Source of the DNA: Rudanella lutea DSM 19387
GTDB taxonomy: Bacteria; Bacteroidota; Bacteroidia; Cytophagales; Spirosomataceae
Assembly: GCF_000383955.1 (NCBI RefSeq)
Contig: NZ_KB913013.1
Coordinates: forward strand, 291,694-355,693
Reading direction: 5' to 3'
DNA: 64,000 nucleotides
Shown: in pieces, positions 44,670 through 54,315 of the stretch
Layout of the letters: every line of letters starts with the position of its first letter
How positions within the stretch are numbered: position 1 is the first letter of the stretch
The notes under the pieces: model-generated
Told to the model about the DNA's origin: nothing
The model's input: the letters and a program-made list of their open reading frames with translations, nothing else
Database searches by the model: none
Position numbers and translations under genes: made by a program

Positions 44670-44805
44670 AGGTGAGCAGAAATGCGCAGGTTGGGTAATG
44701 CGTCAACAAAATGGCAGCCGGTTGGCGGTTCTACTCATACCCAGTATTGAGCATTTGTATGAATAGTGGCGGTTTTGGGGTTGACAGAGGCATAAAACCA
44801 GGCCT

Positions 44806-44861
44806 CTAAGGAATTTCTAAGGTCTGATTAAGCCCCATCTAAGCCTCGCGGGCGTTATTTG
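44806..44861 (+). promoter_or_regulatory. four 11-bp-phased CTAAG boxes and -7-like box upstream of the TreZ-like gene
   Basis: CTAAG at 44806, CTAAG at 44817, TTAAG at 44828 and CTAAG at 44839: four boxes spaced exactly 11 bp, then GTTATTTG at 44854-44861. Box order and the 15-base distance to GTTATTTG are the same as upstream of otsAB. Same-face direct repeats are typical of OmpR/PhoB-type regulators. An in-frame TTG at 44859 overlaps the -7 box, which supports translation start at 44919. Confidence 0.85.
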
Positions 44862-44918
44862 ATTAGATCAACCAATCCTCAGTCGGCCCAACCTGGGCAG
44901 TCCGAGGCTACTCAACGT

Positions 44919-46001
44919 ATGTCTGACCCTACTTTTATTCACAACCGCACGCTGGGGGTTACCTTCAGCACCGAGGGCCAGGCGGCCGTTACGGTATGGC
45001 ATCCCGGTGCCCGTCAGGTGGCTCTGCTGGTGGTGGGCGGTTTGGGACCCGTACCCTTGTCGCGCCAGCCGAATGGCTACTGGCATACCGAAACAAACGC
45101 CATTTGCCCCGGCGATGAATACCTGATTCTGGTCGACGACGAGCGCGAATACCCTGATACGGCATCACTGGCCCAACCGCAGGGGCCTTTCGGACCGTCG
45201 CTTGCGGTCGATACCGGGCAGTTTTATTGGGAAGATACCTGCTGGGTGAATCACCCCTTTGAACAGTACTGCGTTGCTGAACTTGACCTGCGCACGTTTA
45301 CCGGCGAGGGCACGCTGGCTGCGGCTACGGGCCGGGTGGCGCGACTCAAAACGGAGGGCATTAATGCGGTAGCTATAAACCCGACACTTTCTGCCCTGCA
45401 CTCGCCCGACCGGCCCGACGATACCGCTTTTTTATACGCCGTACAGCCTGCTTTTGGCTCGCCCCGGCAGTTGCAGCAGTTTATTAACGTCTGCCATTTT
45501 GAGGGAATTGCCGTTTGCCTGGACCTGGACTATAGTTTTCTGGGCGGGCCATCGAACCATACGCTGGCTGGCGGTTGGGGGAAAATGCCCGCCATGCGCA
45601 CCGGCAGCCGTGACCGGCCGTTGGGTGTAGGGCATCCCGATGCCCTGCAACGGTACTGCCTGGAAAATGCCCTGCTCTGGTGGCGCGATTTCCATGTGGA
45701 TGCCCTCCGGCTCAATGGTCTCCCGTTTTTGCCTGATGCCGACGAAACAATACAGCTCATGCGCGAGGCCGCCAATCAGTTGGCGCAGGTTACCGGGCAT
45801 CAGTATTATCTGCTGGTCGACTGCGATGCCTCGCCCGCGACCCTGACCGGCCCCTCGGGGCAGCGGTTTCTGTGCCGGGCCGATACCGACCGGGTTACCG
45901 CAGCCGAAGCGTTGTCAACCGACCTGCCCAGCCGCACCTACCGCAGCGACTATGTGTACGACCGCCAGTATGCGGCCGTACTGCATAGTTTGTTTGGGTA
46001 A
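44919..46001 (+). CDS. TreZ-like GH13 pseudoenzyme, C-terminally short
   Basis: 360 residues. Residues 10-95 resemble the CBM48-like N-domain of malto-oligosyltrehalose trehalohydrolase, and 115-305 resemble the first half of its GH13 barrel (DLRTFTGEGTLAAATGRVARL, FHVDALRL). Catalytic features are lost: the nucleophile Asp of DxxRLD is Asn266 (DALRLNG), the YNH motif reads DYSFLG, and the general-acid segment reads LLVDCDAS. The protein ends where the last barrel strands and C-domain of TreZ (about 600 residues) would begin. A binding or regulatory role in trehalose or glycogen metabolism fits the neighbours. It shares its promoter design with otsAB. Confidence 0.8.
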   Translation: MSDPTFIHNRTLGVTFSTEGQAAVTVWHPGARQVALLVVGGLGPVPLSRQPNGYWHTETNAICPGDEYLILVDDEREYPDTASLAQPQGPFGPSLAVDTGQFYWEDTCWVNHPFEQYCVAELDLRTFTGEGTLAAATGRVARLKTEGINAVAINPTLSALHSPDRPDDTAFLYAVQPAFGSPRQLQQFINVCHFEGIAVCLDLDYSFLGGPSNHTLAGGWGKMPAMRTGSRDRPLGVGHPDALQRYCLENALLWWRDFHVDALRLNGLPFLPDADETIQLMREAANQLAQVTGHQYYLLVDCDASPATLTGPSGQRFLCRADTDRVTAAEALSTDLPSRTYRSDYVYDRQYAAVLHSLFG

Positions 46002-46026
46002 TAAGTAAAGCAGCATTCAATGTATG

Positions 46027-46108
46027 ATGAATCATGTAAAATGTATAATGAAATGGCTGATTGTCAGTAGGTAGACCAATCGTTCGTTGTACATTTTACA
46101 TGGTTCAT
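46027..46108. repeat. heptamer hairpin A6
   Basis: Arms 46027-46052 and 46083-46108 pair over 26 bp with three mismatches and read as heptamers TATGATG, AATCATG, TAAAATG, TATAATG. Between the convergent TreZ-like and treS genes, 25 bases after one stop and 12 before the other. Confidence 0.88.
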
Positions 46109-46119
46109 TTACGTATTAC

Positions 46120-49100
46120 TTAGTCGGAAATAGGCTGTTCAGCGGCTGGTTCGGGAGCCAGCAGGCTGCTTATCAGGTGCAGGGGTACCCACGCCTGTTC
46201 GGGGTTTTGTCCTAAATCAATCAGGGCTTTTTCGAGCAAATAGGTGTCGAGCATGAGCTGAATATCAGCTTTGTCGGTCGGGATGAGTGCCCCCGGCCGT
46301 ACGGTGTCGAGGTAGGCACGGAGAAAAAAGCCACTCATGTAATACGCCCAAGTGTCGGCAAGGTGTAGCATCGACTCGGCGGTATCGGGAGCCAGTTGAT
46401 TGCTGGTCAGGAACCCCTCGTAAGCCACGTCGTAAAACGACCGGATCAGGCCCGCCACGTCGCGCAGGGGCGACCGTTTGAGCCGTCGCTCGCTGTAACT
46501 GCGGGCCGGGTCGCCCCCGAAGTCCCGGATAGCAATATCGCGGCCGGTGAGCAAAATATTTTCCAGTTGTAAATCGCCATGAATTCGGATTTTGAGGGCA
46601 TCCAGTTTATGGCTGTAAATACGCCGGAGGGTTTGCAGGAGTTCTTTTTTTCCGCCCAGCACCCGACTGGCCAGGGGCTGTAGGGTAGGCGGTACCTGCG
46701 AAAGTTGCCCGTTCAGCCGCCCGAAACTCTCGCGTACGAGTGACTGCATCCCCGAAAACAACGAACGCTGGTAATGCAGGGAAAACGGTTCGGGCGCAAA
46801 CGAGGGGCCGTTGCCCGAGGCCAGGGCCAGGTGCATCTCGCCGATACGAATCGCCAGTAATCGGACTTGCTCGGCCCCCCGGCTGCCGAGCAGCATTTGG
46901 GTTTCATCGGGGAGGCCATCGAAGGTCGGAGCCTCCGTCAGAGGTGCTTGGGGTTTTGCCAGAGCTTCGTCCACACGGGTTCGGTCGCGGGCCAGAATCC
47001 GCTCAATTACGTTGCCCACCCGATCCTGCACGTACTGCCGGGCATTGCCAAACCGGCCGGTTTGGGTCTCGAGCATCCCAAGCTGCACGGGTTCCCCGCC
47101 AACCGTCAGGCCAAACGTACCGAGTGGGGTAGGCACATGCCCAAAATGAGCCTCCTCGGCCAGGAACCGGGCAATTTCGGCATCGGGGTTCTCCGAACGG
47201 TCTACTTTCCGGTACAGCTTCAGCAAAAACCGGTTGTCGTAGCTTATGGTCGTATCATGAGGTCCTGCCCGTTCGAGCTTAGGGCGCGGGTTGGCGTTTT
47301 CGGCGGTGTAGGCCCGCAAGGTGTCTAAGCCGCTGAAGTACAAAGATGCGGGGCTGTCCTGTTCCCCGGTCATTGGTTGTAACAGGGCCTGCTGTACATG
47401 GGTCAGGTAGAGTCCATCGACCAGAACGCCCGGTTGGGTGCCTATCTCTGCCGTTGCCAGCACCGCCTGGGGGCAGTTGCGCATTAGTTTATCGGCCCTA
47501 TCGGTCGGCACAAACGCCAGTACCAGCTGAAACCACTCGGGTAAGCCACGCTCGTAGGTCACCTCCAGCAAGAGAAGCCATGCCGGACCCTCGGTTGTCG
47601 GAATCGCCACCTGGGTGGGAATACGTACCTCCCGCAGGGCCGTCTTCTGGTCGCCAAGCCAGTCGGCACGGTGTAGGTAAGCGGGTAGCACGCTCCGTTC
47701 CAGCGCGGTTCGGTTGGCACTACTCAGCTGCTCGCTCCATTCGGCCAGTTGTACCTGCGGCAACGTAGCCGTATCGACGGGGCCGACGGCCGGTTTTTCG
47801 AGAATGAACCAGGCGTAATCGTGCGGGGCCAGGGTGAAAAAATACCGCTCGTCGTCGCCCACGGCCGGAAACGGGTTCTGGCTAAACGCTTCGACCGGTA
47901 CGTAACCCGCAAAACCCTGTAAGTCAATGTGCACGGGTTGCGCGTACTTCGACAGGTTGACCACAATCAGCAGGGTTTCGTCCTGATACGACCGGGTAAA
48001 GGCAAGCACTTTAGGGTTTTCGACGGCCAGAAACTGCATGTCGCCCCGCCCGAAGGCCGGGTGCCGCCGACGCAGCCCAATCATCCGTTTCATGAACCAG
48101 AACAGCGAAGAAGTATTCCGGCGCCCGGTTTCCACATTCACCGACTCGTAATGGTACTCTGGGTCGAGAATGGTGGGCAGATACAGCTTATGCGGATTAG
48201 CAGCCGAAAAGCCGGCGTTACGGTCGGGTGACCACTGCATGGGTGTACGCACCCCATCGCGGTCGCCAAGGTACACGTTGTCGCCCATTCCGATTTCGTC
48301 ACCGTAGTAAATAACGGGTGTGCCGGGTAGCGAAAACAGCAGACTGTTGAGCAGTTCAATCTTTTTCCGGTTGTTGTCCATGAGTGGGGCCAACCGGTGC
48401 CTAATGCCGAGGTTTATGCGCGCCTTGGGGTCTTTGGCGTATGTTCGGTACATGTAGTCGCGTTCTTCGTCGGTCACCATTTCGAGGGTCAGCTCGTCGT
48501 GATTCCGCAGAAATATAGCCCACTGGCAGGTGTCGGGAATGGCCGGTGTCTGATCAAAAATGTCGGTAATGGGGTACCGGTCTTCCATTTGCAGGGCCAT
48601 AAACATGCGGGGCATAACCGGGAAATGGTAGTTCATGTGGCACTCGTCGCCGTTGCCGAAGTACGAAGCCGAATCTTCGGGCCACATATTGGCCTCGGCC
48701 AGAAACGCCACACCGGGGTAATGCTCGTCGATATGCCGACGGAGTTTTTTGAGAAACTCATGGGTTTCGGGCAGGTTTTCGCCGTTGGTGCCTTCACGTT
48801 CGTAGAGGTAGGGCACGGCGTCGAGCCGGAACCCATCCACACCCAGCTCACACCAGTAGTCGATAACCCGAAAAACCTCTTCCTGCACCAGCGGGTTGTC
48901 ATAATTGAGGTCGGGCTGGTGATGGAAAAACCGGTGCCAGTAATATTGCTGCGCCTGATGATCCCAGGTCCAGTTGGAGTTTTCGAAGTCCTGAAAGATA
49001 ATTCGGACGTCGCTGTACTGAGTTGGGTCGTCGGTCCAGACGTAATAATCGCGTTCGGGTGAGCCTTTGGGGGCGTTGCGGGCGCGCTGAAACCAGGGGT

Positions 49101-49449
49101 GTGTATCAGAGGTGTGGTTGATGACGAGTTCGGTAATCACCTTCAGGTTGCGCTCGTGGGCCTCCTGGAGCAGGGTCTTAAACTGCTCAATAGTGCCGTA
49201 AGAGGGGTTTATGCGGTAGTAATCCGCAATGTCGTAGCCGTCGTCGCGCAGGGGAGAGGGGTAAAACGGCAAGAGCCAGATGGCGGTCACGCCCAATTCC
49301 TGTAAGTAATCGAGTTTGGTCAGCAGGCCTTCGAAGTCGCCGATACCGTCGCCATTGCCATCGCAAAAGGCTTTAATGTGCAGTTCGTAAATGATGGCGT
49401 CTTTGTACCAGAGGTCGTTCGCAGGGCTGTTTTTTGGGATGTTCGGCAT
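46120..49449 (-). CDS. treS: trehalose synthase fused to maltokinase (TreS-Mak/Pep2)
   Basis: 1109 residues. Residues 1-570 are a GH13 maltose alpha-D-glucosyltransferase: nucleophile Asp210 in DGFRLDAV, acid/base Glu252 in [10 protein letters not shown] and Asp318 in RNHDE. From about 640 to 1109 lies a maltokinase-type domain with [25 protein letters not shown], the aminoglycoside-phosphotransferase-like catalytic loop. It interconverts trehalose and maltose and would phosphorylate maltose to maltose-1-phosphate, the GlgE substrate; GlgE itself is not in the window. Divergent from otsAB. Confidence 0.94.
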   Translation of the reverse strand: MPNIPKNSPANDLWYKDAIIYELHIKAFCDGNGDGIGDFEGLLTKLDYLQELGVTAIWLLPFYPSPLRDDGYDIADYYRINPSYGTIEQFKTLLQEAHERNLKVITELVINHTSDTHPWFQRARNAPKGSPERDYYVWTDDPTQYSDVRIIFQDFENSNWTWDHQAQQYYWHRFFHHQPDLNYDNPLVQEEVFRVIDYWCELGVDGFRLDAVPYLYEREGTNGENLPETHEFLKKLRRHIDEHYPGVAFLAEANMWPEDSASYFGNGDECHMNYHFPVMPRMFMALQMEDRYPITDIFDQTPAIPDTCQWAIFLRNHDELTLEMVTDEERDYMYRTYAKDPKARINLGIRHRLAPLMDNNRKKIELLNSLLFSLPGTPVIYYGDEIGMGDNVYLGDRDGVRTPMQWSPDRNAGFSAANPHKLYLPTILDPEYHYESVNVETGRRNTSSLFWFMKRMIGLRRRHPAFGRGDMQFLAVENPKVLAFTRSYQDETLLIVVNLSKYAQPVHIDLQGFAGYVPVEAFSQNPFPAVGDDERYFFTLAPHDYAWFILEKPAVGPVDTATLPQVQLAEWSEQLSSANRTALERSVLPAYLHRADWLGDQKTALREVRIPTQVAIPTTEGPAWLLLLEVTYERGLPEWFQLVLAFVPTDRADKLMRNCPQAVLATAEIGTQPGVLVDGLYLTHVQQALLQPMTGEQDSPASLYFSGLDTLRAYTAENANPRPKLERAGPHDTTISYDNRFLLKLYRKVDRSENPDAEIARFLAEEAHFGHVPTPLGTFGLTVGGEPVQLGMLETQTGRFGNARQYVQDRVGNVIERILARDRTRVDEALAKPQAPLTEAPTFDGLPDETQMLLGSRGAEQVRLLAIRIGEMHLALASGNGPSFAPEPFSLHYQRSLFSGMQSLVRESFGRLNGQLSQVPPTLQPLASRVLGGKKELLQTLRRIYSHKLDALKIRIHGDLQLENILLTGRDIAIRDFGGDPARSYSERRLKRSPLRDVAGLIRSFYDVAYEGFLTSNQLAPDTAESMLHLADTWAYYMSGFFLRAYLDTVRPGALIPTDKADIQLMLDTYLLEKALIDLGQNPEQAWVPLHLISSLLAPEPAAEQPISD

Positions 49450-49639
49450 AACGTTGAGGTTGTTTTTGGAAGGTTCGGGCCGGTAAACCCGTCGTTTTTC
49501 GTGTCGACCAACCGACGCCCGCGAGTGAGGGAACGGGGAAGATCAACGGACGAAAAACAGAGGGAAATGACCCGGAGAGTCTTTTAAAAAGACCCGCAGG
49601 TGGCCCTTATGTTTCAAAAACTAATCGCTTTGCCTACTT

Positions 49640-49695
49640 CTAATGAATTTCTAAGATTTGGTTAAGGCCACTCTAAGTGGCTTCGTTGTTATTTG
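49640..49695 (+). promoter_or_regulatory. four 11-bp-phased CTAAG boxes and -7-like box upstream of otsAB
   Basis: CTAAT at 49640, CTAAG at 49651, TTAAG at 49662, CTAAG at 49673, each 11 bp apart, then GTTATTTG at 49688-49695, 15 bases after the start of the last box. The order and spacing match the array at 44806. Lies in the divergent region shared with treS but is oriented towards otsAB. Confidence 0.87.
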
Positions 49696-49735
49696 TCTAT
49701 TCACACTCAGCGTTCAGCTCAGACGCGTCACTTGT

Positions 49736-51958
49736 ATGACCACATCTAAAACGCCGTTCAACCGGTTGCTTATTGTTTCGTATCGGCTCCCGTTTACGAT
49801 TCATCAGACCCCTGAGGGGCTCACCCTCAAACAGAATGCCGGCGGGCTGGTGTCGGCCGTGCTCTCGATGGCCGAACGACTGGGGCAACCCGGTGCGCCC
49901 GTGGCCTCCAAAATTCATTGGGTAGGCCATGCCGACCCGGCCCTGCAATCGGTCGACCCGGCGGTGTTTGAAAACGAAACCTTTGTGGCGCACCCGGTTT
50001 TTCTCGATGAGGCCGTGAATAAAGGTTTTTACGAGGGTTTCAGTAACGATCTACTCTGGCCTTTGTTTCACTATTTCCCCTCGTACGCATCGTTTCGGGA
50101 AAGCGACTTTACCTGTTACCAGCAGGCCAACGCCCGGTTTCTGGATGAGGTACTGGCCCTGATCGAACCGGGCGATCTTGTCTGGATTCACGATTTTCAG
50201 CTCATGCTGTTGCCCAATCTGGTGCGCGAGGCCCGGCCCGACACCCATATTGGTTATTTCTTCCATATCCCGTTTCCGAACTATGAGATTGTAAAGTTAC
50301 TGCCCCGTGCCTGGCGGCAACAGCTCATTCAGGGCGTGCTGGGGGCCGATGTGCTCGGATTCCACACGCCCGACTACGTGCAGCATTTTCTGCAAAGTGT
50401 GTCGGAAGTGCTGGCCCTGCCCATCATCGGCAATCGGGTGGTGTTTCCCGACCGGTCGGCGGTGGTGCGCGACTTCCCGATCAGTGTTGACTTTGCGAAG
50501 TTTAACAATAGCGGGCAGGAAGATGCCGTGGTGGCCATGCGGCACGGGTACCTTTCGTTGTTGCGGCACCCGAAACTGATTTTCTCCGTCGATCGACTCG
50601 ATTACACCAAAGGCATTACCTCCCGGTTACAGGGTTTTGAGCGGTTTCTGCACCAGCACCCCGAATGGCGCGATACCGTCACGTTTGTGATGACGGTGGT
50701 ACCTTCGCGCGACAACATCCCGCAGTATCAGGAGATCAAGCGCGAAATCGAAGAAACCGTTGGCCGGATCAATGGCCTATTTGGGTCGATTGGCTGGCGG
50801 CCGGTGGTGTACCTGTATTCATCGCTCACGTTTACCGAGTTACTGGCCCTGTACACGGCCTGTGATGTGGCCCTGATTACCCCTCTGCGCGACGGCATGA
50901 ATCTGGTCTGCAAGGAGTTTGTGGCCAGTCGGGAAGACGGCCGGGGGGTGCTGATCCTGAGCGAACTGGCCGGGGCTGCGCAGGAGCTGCCCGACGCCCT
51001 TATTATCAACCCCACCGATACGCAGGAGGTGGCCGATGCCATTCACAAAGCCCTGGTGATGACGCCCCGCGAGCAGGAAGGGCGGATGCGAAAAATGCGG
51101 GACCGCGTGCAGAATTACAGTGTGTTCCGCTGGAGTCATGATTTTCTGAAAGCCTTCGATGAGATGATGAACAACCCCGTTGAACTGGAAACAGACCTCT
51201 CGGTGCCCTCGTTTGTGGCGGCCTTTGCCGACGCAAGCCGTCGGCTGATGCTCGTTGATTTCGACGGGACACTCGCCCCGCTTGTCAACAACCCGGCCGA
51301 CGCCCGCCCGTCCGATGCCCTCAAAGGCGTGTTGCATGGGCTGGCTGAACAAAGCGATATGGTGGTAATCAGCGGCCGAAACCGGGTCTTTCTGGAGAAA
51401 ACATTTGCCGGTATTCCGGTTTATCTGGTGGCTGAGCACGGCGCATTTCTGAAAAAGCCCGACAGCCCCTGGGAGCGGCTCGACCTCTCGACCGATGACT
51501 GGCAGGAGACCGTCCGGGAGCAGATGCAGGCCTACGTCGACCAGTTTCCCGGCTCGTTTGTTGAGGAGAAAGAAACCGCCATTGCGTGGCATTATCGAAT
51601 GGCCGAGGCTGAGGATGTAGAAGCACAGGCTGTTGAGTTGGCGGCAAGCTTACGCGAGACCAATGCCCTGGTGCCGCTCGCGGTGATTCAGGGAAGTAAA
51701 GTGGTGGAGGTGAAGCCTGCACACCATAGCAAAGGCACGGTGGCACTCGCTATCGCGGAACAAAAGCCGTACGATTTTATTGTGAGCATCGGCGACGATA
51801 CCACCGACGAGGATATGTTTCGGCAGTTGCCTAATTGGGCCTACACGCTCAAAGTTGGGTCGGGAGCCTCGAATGCCCGGTATCGGCTGGCTCGTCAACG
51901 CGATGTGGAGGCCTTGCTGACGCAGATGAACGAAGCAATTGCGCCTGTAACTGGTTAA
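49736..51958 (+). CDS. otsAB: bifunctional trehalose-6-phosphate synthase/phosphatase
   Basis: 740 residues from the ATG at 49736, 41 bases past the -7-like box. Residues 1-475 are a GT20 domain (NRLLIVSYRLPFTI, DLVWIHDFQLMLLPNLVRE, VDRLDYTKGI, LITPLRDGMNLVCKE). From about 500 to 740 lies a HAD-type trehalose phosphatase with LVDFDGTLAP near 508, VISGRNR, KETAIAWHYR and SIGDDTTDEDMF. It makes trehalose from UDP-glucose and glucose-6-phosphate. Fusion of OtsA and OtsB is common in Bacteroidota. Confidence 0.95.
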   Translation: MTTSKTPFNRLLIVSYRLPFTIHQTPEGLTLKQNAGGLVSAVLSMAERLGQPGAPVASKIHWVGHADPALQSVDPAVFENETFVAHPVFLDEAVNKGFYEGFSNDLLWPLFHYFPSYASFRESDFTCYQQANARFLDEVLALIEPGDLVWIHDFQLMLLPNLVREARPDTHIGYFFHIPFPNYEIVKLLPRAWRQQLIQGVLGADVLGFHTPDYVQHFLQSVSEVLALPIIGNRVVFPDRSAVVRDFPISVDFAKFNNSGQEDAVVAMRHGYLSLLRHPKLIFSVDRLDYTKGITSRLQGFERFLHQHPEWRDTVTFVMTVVPSRDNIPQYQEIKREIEETVGRINGLFGSIGWRPVVYLYSSLTFTELLALYTACDVALITPLRDGMNLVCKEFVASREDGRGVLILSELAGAAQELPDALIINPTDTQEVADAIHKALVMTPREQEGRMRKMRDRVQNYSVFRWSHDFLKAFDEMMNNPVELETDLSVPSFVAAFADASRRLMLVDFDGTLAPLVNNPADARPSDALKGVLHGLAEQSDMVVISGRNRVFLEKTFAGIPVYLVAEHGAFLKKPDSPWERLDLSTDDWQETVREQMQAYVDQFPGSFVEEKETAIAWHYRMAEAEDVEAQAVELAASLRETNALVPLAVIQGSKVVEVKPAHHSKGTVALAIAEQKPYDFIVSIGDDTTDEDMFRQLPNWAYTLKVGSGASNARYRLARQRDVEALLTQMNEAIAPVTG

Positions 51959-52206
51959 CAAACAGGTTGTTCGTTGGGTTCGGGAACGGAGCCGTCGGTG
52001 TCATTGGGGGATTGGTCGGTGTTGTTGCCGACTGATGAGGCATAGTGCGGGGGCAAAGGCCCCATTCCCGACGATTGGCATCCAAACCAGGCGCTCGTGA
52101 AGTACGCGACGGCTCCGAGGGCGGCTATTCCGATCAAAAAAAGCATACACCGTTGAGTTGAGAGTAAGTAGGTAAGAGTTTTGGCAAGCGGCCAGTGATT
52201 ACTCAA
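51955..52206 (-). CDS. small membrane protein, probable member of the trehalose regulon
   Basis: 83 residues if the ATG at 52206 is used, or 63 from the ATG at 52146. One membrane segment (MLFLIGIAALGAVAYFTSAWF) is followed by a polar Asn/Pro/Ser-rich tail. The stop overlaps the otsAB stop region by four bases. Coding evidence alone is weak, but the CTAAG array at 52243-52280 read on the minus strand, followed by TACTTTTC at the same distance as in the other two promoters, points at this gene. Function unknown. Confidence 0.55.
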   Translation of the reverse strand: MSNHWPLAKTLTYLLSTQRCMLFLIGIAALGAVAYFTSAWFGCQSSGMGPLPPHYASSVGNNTDQSPNDTDGSVPEPNEQPVC

Positions 52207-52224
52207 ACCCTTTAAAGAATACCT

Positions 52225-52280
52225 GAAAAGTAGGCTGTAGTTTTAAGAAACGACTTAACTTATCCTTAGAATGTGCTTAG
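52225..52280 (-). promoter_or_regulatory. third 11-bp-phased CTAAG array, pointing to the small membrane-protein gene
   Basis: On the minus strand: CTAAG (52280-52276), CTAAG (52269-52265), TTAAG (52258-52254) and CTTAA (52247-52243), all 11 bp apart and in the same box order as the other arrays, then TACTTTTC (52232-52225) 15 bases after the start of the fourth box. The fourth box is degenerate. It lies between the small gene and the divergent sensor kinase gene. Confidence 0.75.
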
Positions 52281-52337
52281 AAGGCAGATATCTAACAGCG
52301 TTAAGGCTAACTCATACCTTCCAACTTCTCACCAGCG

Positions 52338-53744
52338 ATGACCATCCGTAATCGGTTGACACTACGCTTTACCGGGCTGGTATCCAGTATTTTGCTGCTG
52401 GTTTTTGTGAGTATTTACGCCTTCTGCTGGTTTTTTATTTCGGCTGATTTTTACCGGCGACTCGACCGAAAAGCGAGTACAACGGGCGATATGCTTATCC
52501 GGCACCGGCTCGATGCCGACTTGATTCGGCAATTGGGGCGACTCCGAAAAGATCAGTTGCCCAGCCAAAAAATCATGGTATTCGATGCCCGTGATTCGCT
52601 CATTTTTACGACAAACGAAGCCCTCACGGTACCCATTCCGGCCACGACGCTGGCTAAGATCAGGGTGGGCGAGCAAACCGATTTCCGGCAGGGAATCTAT
52701 TACCTGTCGGGGAGCCGTTACACCACCGATTCGGGTGGGTATGTGGTGATAGCGAGTGCGCAAAATACCGATGGCGACGATTTCCTAAGTCGGTTGCTAC
52801 TGGCCCTCTTGTGCTTGTTTATCCTGATTGTGGGCGTTACAACCCTGGCGGGCTGGGTCTTTGCGGGCGATGCCCTGCGGCCTATGCAACGGCTGGACCA
52901 GACCCTGAGCCATATTTTTCCGCACAACCGGGAGGAGCGTCTGCCGGTTGGTCCCGAAAGCGACGAGATTAGCCGATTGTCGATGACCATTAATAGCTTG
53001 CTCGATCGGGTGGGGGAGTCGTTTCGGGTACAGCGCATGTTTGTGGCCAACGTCTCCCACGAACTGAGAAACCCCCTGACCCAAATCAGCTCCCAGCTCG
53101 AAGTAAGTTTGCTCAACCGGCGTGACCCCGATGCGTATCAGAAAACCATTCGGTCGGTGCTCGAAGACGTGACCGAACTGACGGCCCTCACCCGTGAATT
53201 GCTTCAGCTCTCGCAGGTGAGTGGCGATGGTACGGTCGGTTTGCTCACGGGCCGCATCCGTATCGATGAGATTGTTTGGGACGTGCGCGATCAGGTCAAT
53301 GCGTTACAACCCGGCTATCGCGTGCAGGTCGAATGGGGGGATTTACCCGACGATCCAGACCTGCTTACCATACAGGGCAACAAGACCCTGCTCCGCACGG
53401 CCCTGAAAAATCTGACCGAAAACGCCTGTAAATTCTCCGACGACCGCCGGGCTTTACTACGGGTACGGGTTCAGCCCGAACAGGTTCAGATTGATGTGCA
53501 GAATACGGGTACGCCTATTCCGGCCTCTGATCTGCCGTATATTTTTGAGCCGTTCTACCGGAGTCGGCAAACGGCCGATGTGCGGGGGTATGGCGTCGGC
53601 CTGTCGCTTGTCGAACGCATTGCACGGGTACACGGAGGGCAGGTCACGGTTAGCTCTGAAGCGGGCCGGCCAACGATATTCACCGTGGCTTTGCCGCGTC
53701 CCGATGCCGGGTTGAACCATCATCAGGCAGCTGAGCAATCGTAG
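52338..53744 (+). CDS. orphan sensor histidine kinase, CusS-like
   Basis: 468 residues. Two membrane segments (about 13-35 and 155-178) flank a periplasmic sensor domain of about 120 residues; HAMP follows to about 235, then HisKA with NVSHELRNPL (His241) and HATPase (ALKNLTENACKFS, IFEPFYRS, GYGVGLSLVERI). No response regulator gene is adjacent. It sits beside the CTAAG arrays, so a role upstream of that regulator is attractive but unproven. Confidence 0.9.
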   Translation: MTIRNRLTLRFTGLVSSILLLVFVSIYAFCWFFISADFYRRLDRKASTTGDMLIRHRLDADLIRQLGRLRKDQLPSQKIMVFDARDSLIFTTNEALTVPIPATTLAKIRVGEQTDFRQGIYYLSGSRYTTDSGGYVVIASAQNTDGDDFLSRLLLALLCLFILIVGVTTLAGWVFAGDALRPMQRLDQTLSHIFPHNREERLPVGPESDEISRLSMTINSLLDRVGESFRVQRMFVANVSHELRNPLTQISSQLEVSLLNRRDPDAYQKTIRSVLEDVTELTALTRELLQLSQVSGDGTVGLLTGRIRIDEIVWDVRDQVNALQPGYRVQVEWGDLPDDPDLLTIQGNKTLLRTALKNLTENACKFSDDRRALLRVRVQPEQVQIDVQNTGTPIPASDLPYIFEPFYRSRQTADVRGYGVGLSLVERIARVHGGQVTVSSEAGRPTIFTVALPRPDAGLNHHQAAEQS

Positions 53745-53748
53745 TAGT

Positions 53749-53850
53749 CTTAGTACTGGACATTAGATGTTGGCTCCTAAACGTTAGACCTCCCTACAGA
53801 ATAGTAGTAAGTCTAACATCTGGTGTCTGAAGCCCAATGATCAGTACTGA
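53749..53850. repeat. heptamer hairpin B2 (inverted orientation)
   Basis: About 100 bp, imperfect palindrome with TTAGTACTG/CAGTACTGA ends. Heptamers AGATGTT, AAACGTT, AGACACC are seen, and the central CTACAGAATAGTAG is the reverse complement of the centre of B1/B3. Begins five bases after the kinase stop codon. Confidence 0.85.
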
Positions 53851-53981
53851 GGTATTAGGTGTCGATATTGATAAAATGGTTATTAAGTAGCTTGTTCTGA
53901 GCTTATTTGCTCTAAAAATGGGCTGTTGTATGTATTAATTAAGTACATTTATACTGCATTTTTAAATGGTGTGGAAATGGG

Positions 53982-54020
53982 AAAGCCGAACGCTTCTGGC
54001 GCTCGGCTTTTTTGTTTTTT
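53982..54020 (+). terminator. intrinsic terminator
   Basis: A 12-bp stem with one mismatch (53982-53993 with 53999-54010) and a five-base loop, followed by TTTGTTTTTT on the plus strand. It lies about 240 bases after the kinase gene. Confidence 0.75.
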
Positions 54021-54072
54021 CGTAACTGTCTGGTAGCCAAAAAACTGTCAGCAGTTTGGTGTACAGTGTATG

Positions 54073-54315
54073 CTACGGCATACGAAGCAGCCCCCCACCG
54101 GGTCTGCGACGTAGGTAAAGAAATGATATACCCCAAAAACCCCAGCCCAGGTAAACTCCATATCCGCGTTGGTTCTGCTCAATGGGTTCAACCGTCCAAA
54201 TCCACTTAAAATCGGGGCTCAGATTAAACTCCCCCTTGTCGTATGCCCAAAGCAAATCACAGAATACGCCAAAGTACGGCTTAATGATACAGGCTATGGT
54301 CTTTGTTTTTGTCAT
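54073..54315 (-). CDS. small hypothetical protein in AT-rich segment
   Basis: 80 residues, starting MTKTKTIACIIKPYFGVFCD. The second half is aromatic- and glycine-rich (GYGVYLGWGFWGISFLYLRR). It looks more protein-like than other frames here, but no family is recognised. It lies in a lower-GC stretch between the kinase and acyltransferase genes and could be a remnant of transferred DNA. Confidence 0.42.
   Translation of the reverse strand: MTKTKTIACIIKPYFGVFCDLLWAYDKGEFNLSPDFKWIWTVEPIEQNQRGYGVYLGWGFWGISFLYLRRRPGGGLLRMP

Noticed and set aside
43674-44675. 333-codon plus-strand frame opposite the GH105 gene
   Set aside because: The minus-strand GH105 protein has full family motifs and a signal peptide; the plus frame is a composition shadow. 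The same applies to 27457-28239 (opposite the TPR gene) and 48397-49062 (opposite treS).
44859-44918. TTG start giving a longer TreZ-like protein
   Set aside because: The codon overlaps the -7-like box of the promoter, so it cannot be in the mRNA if that promoter is used.
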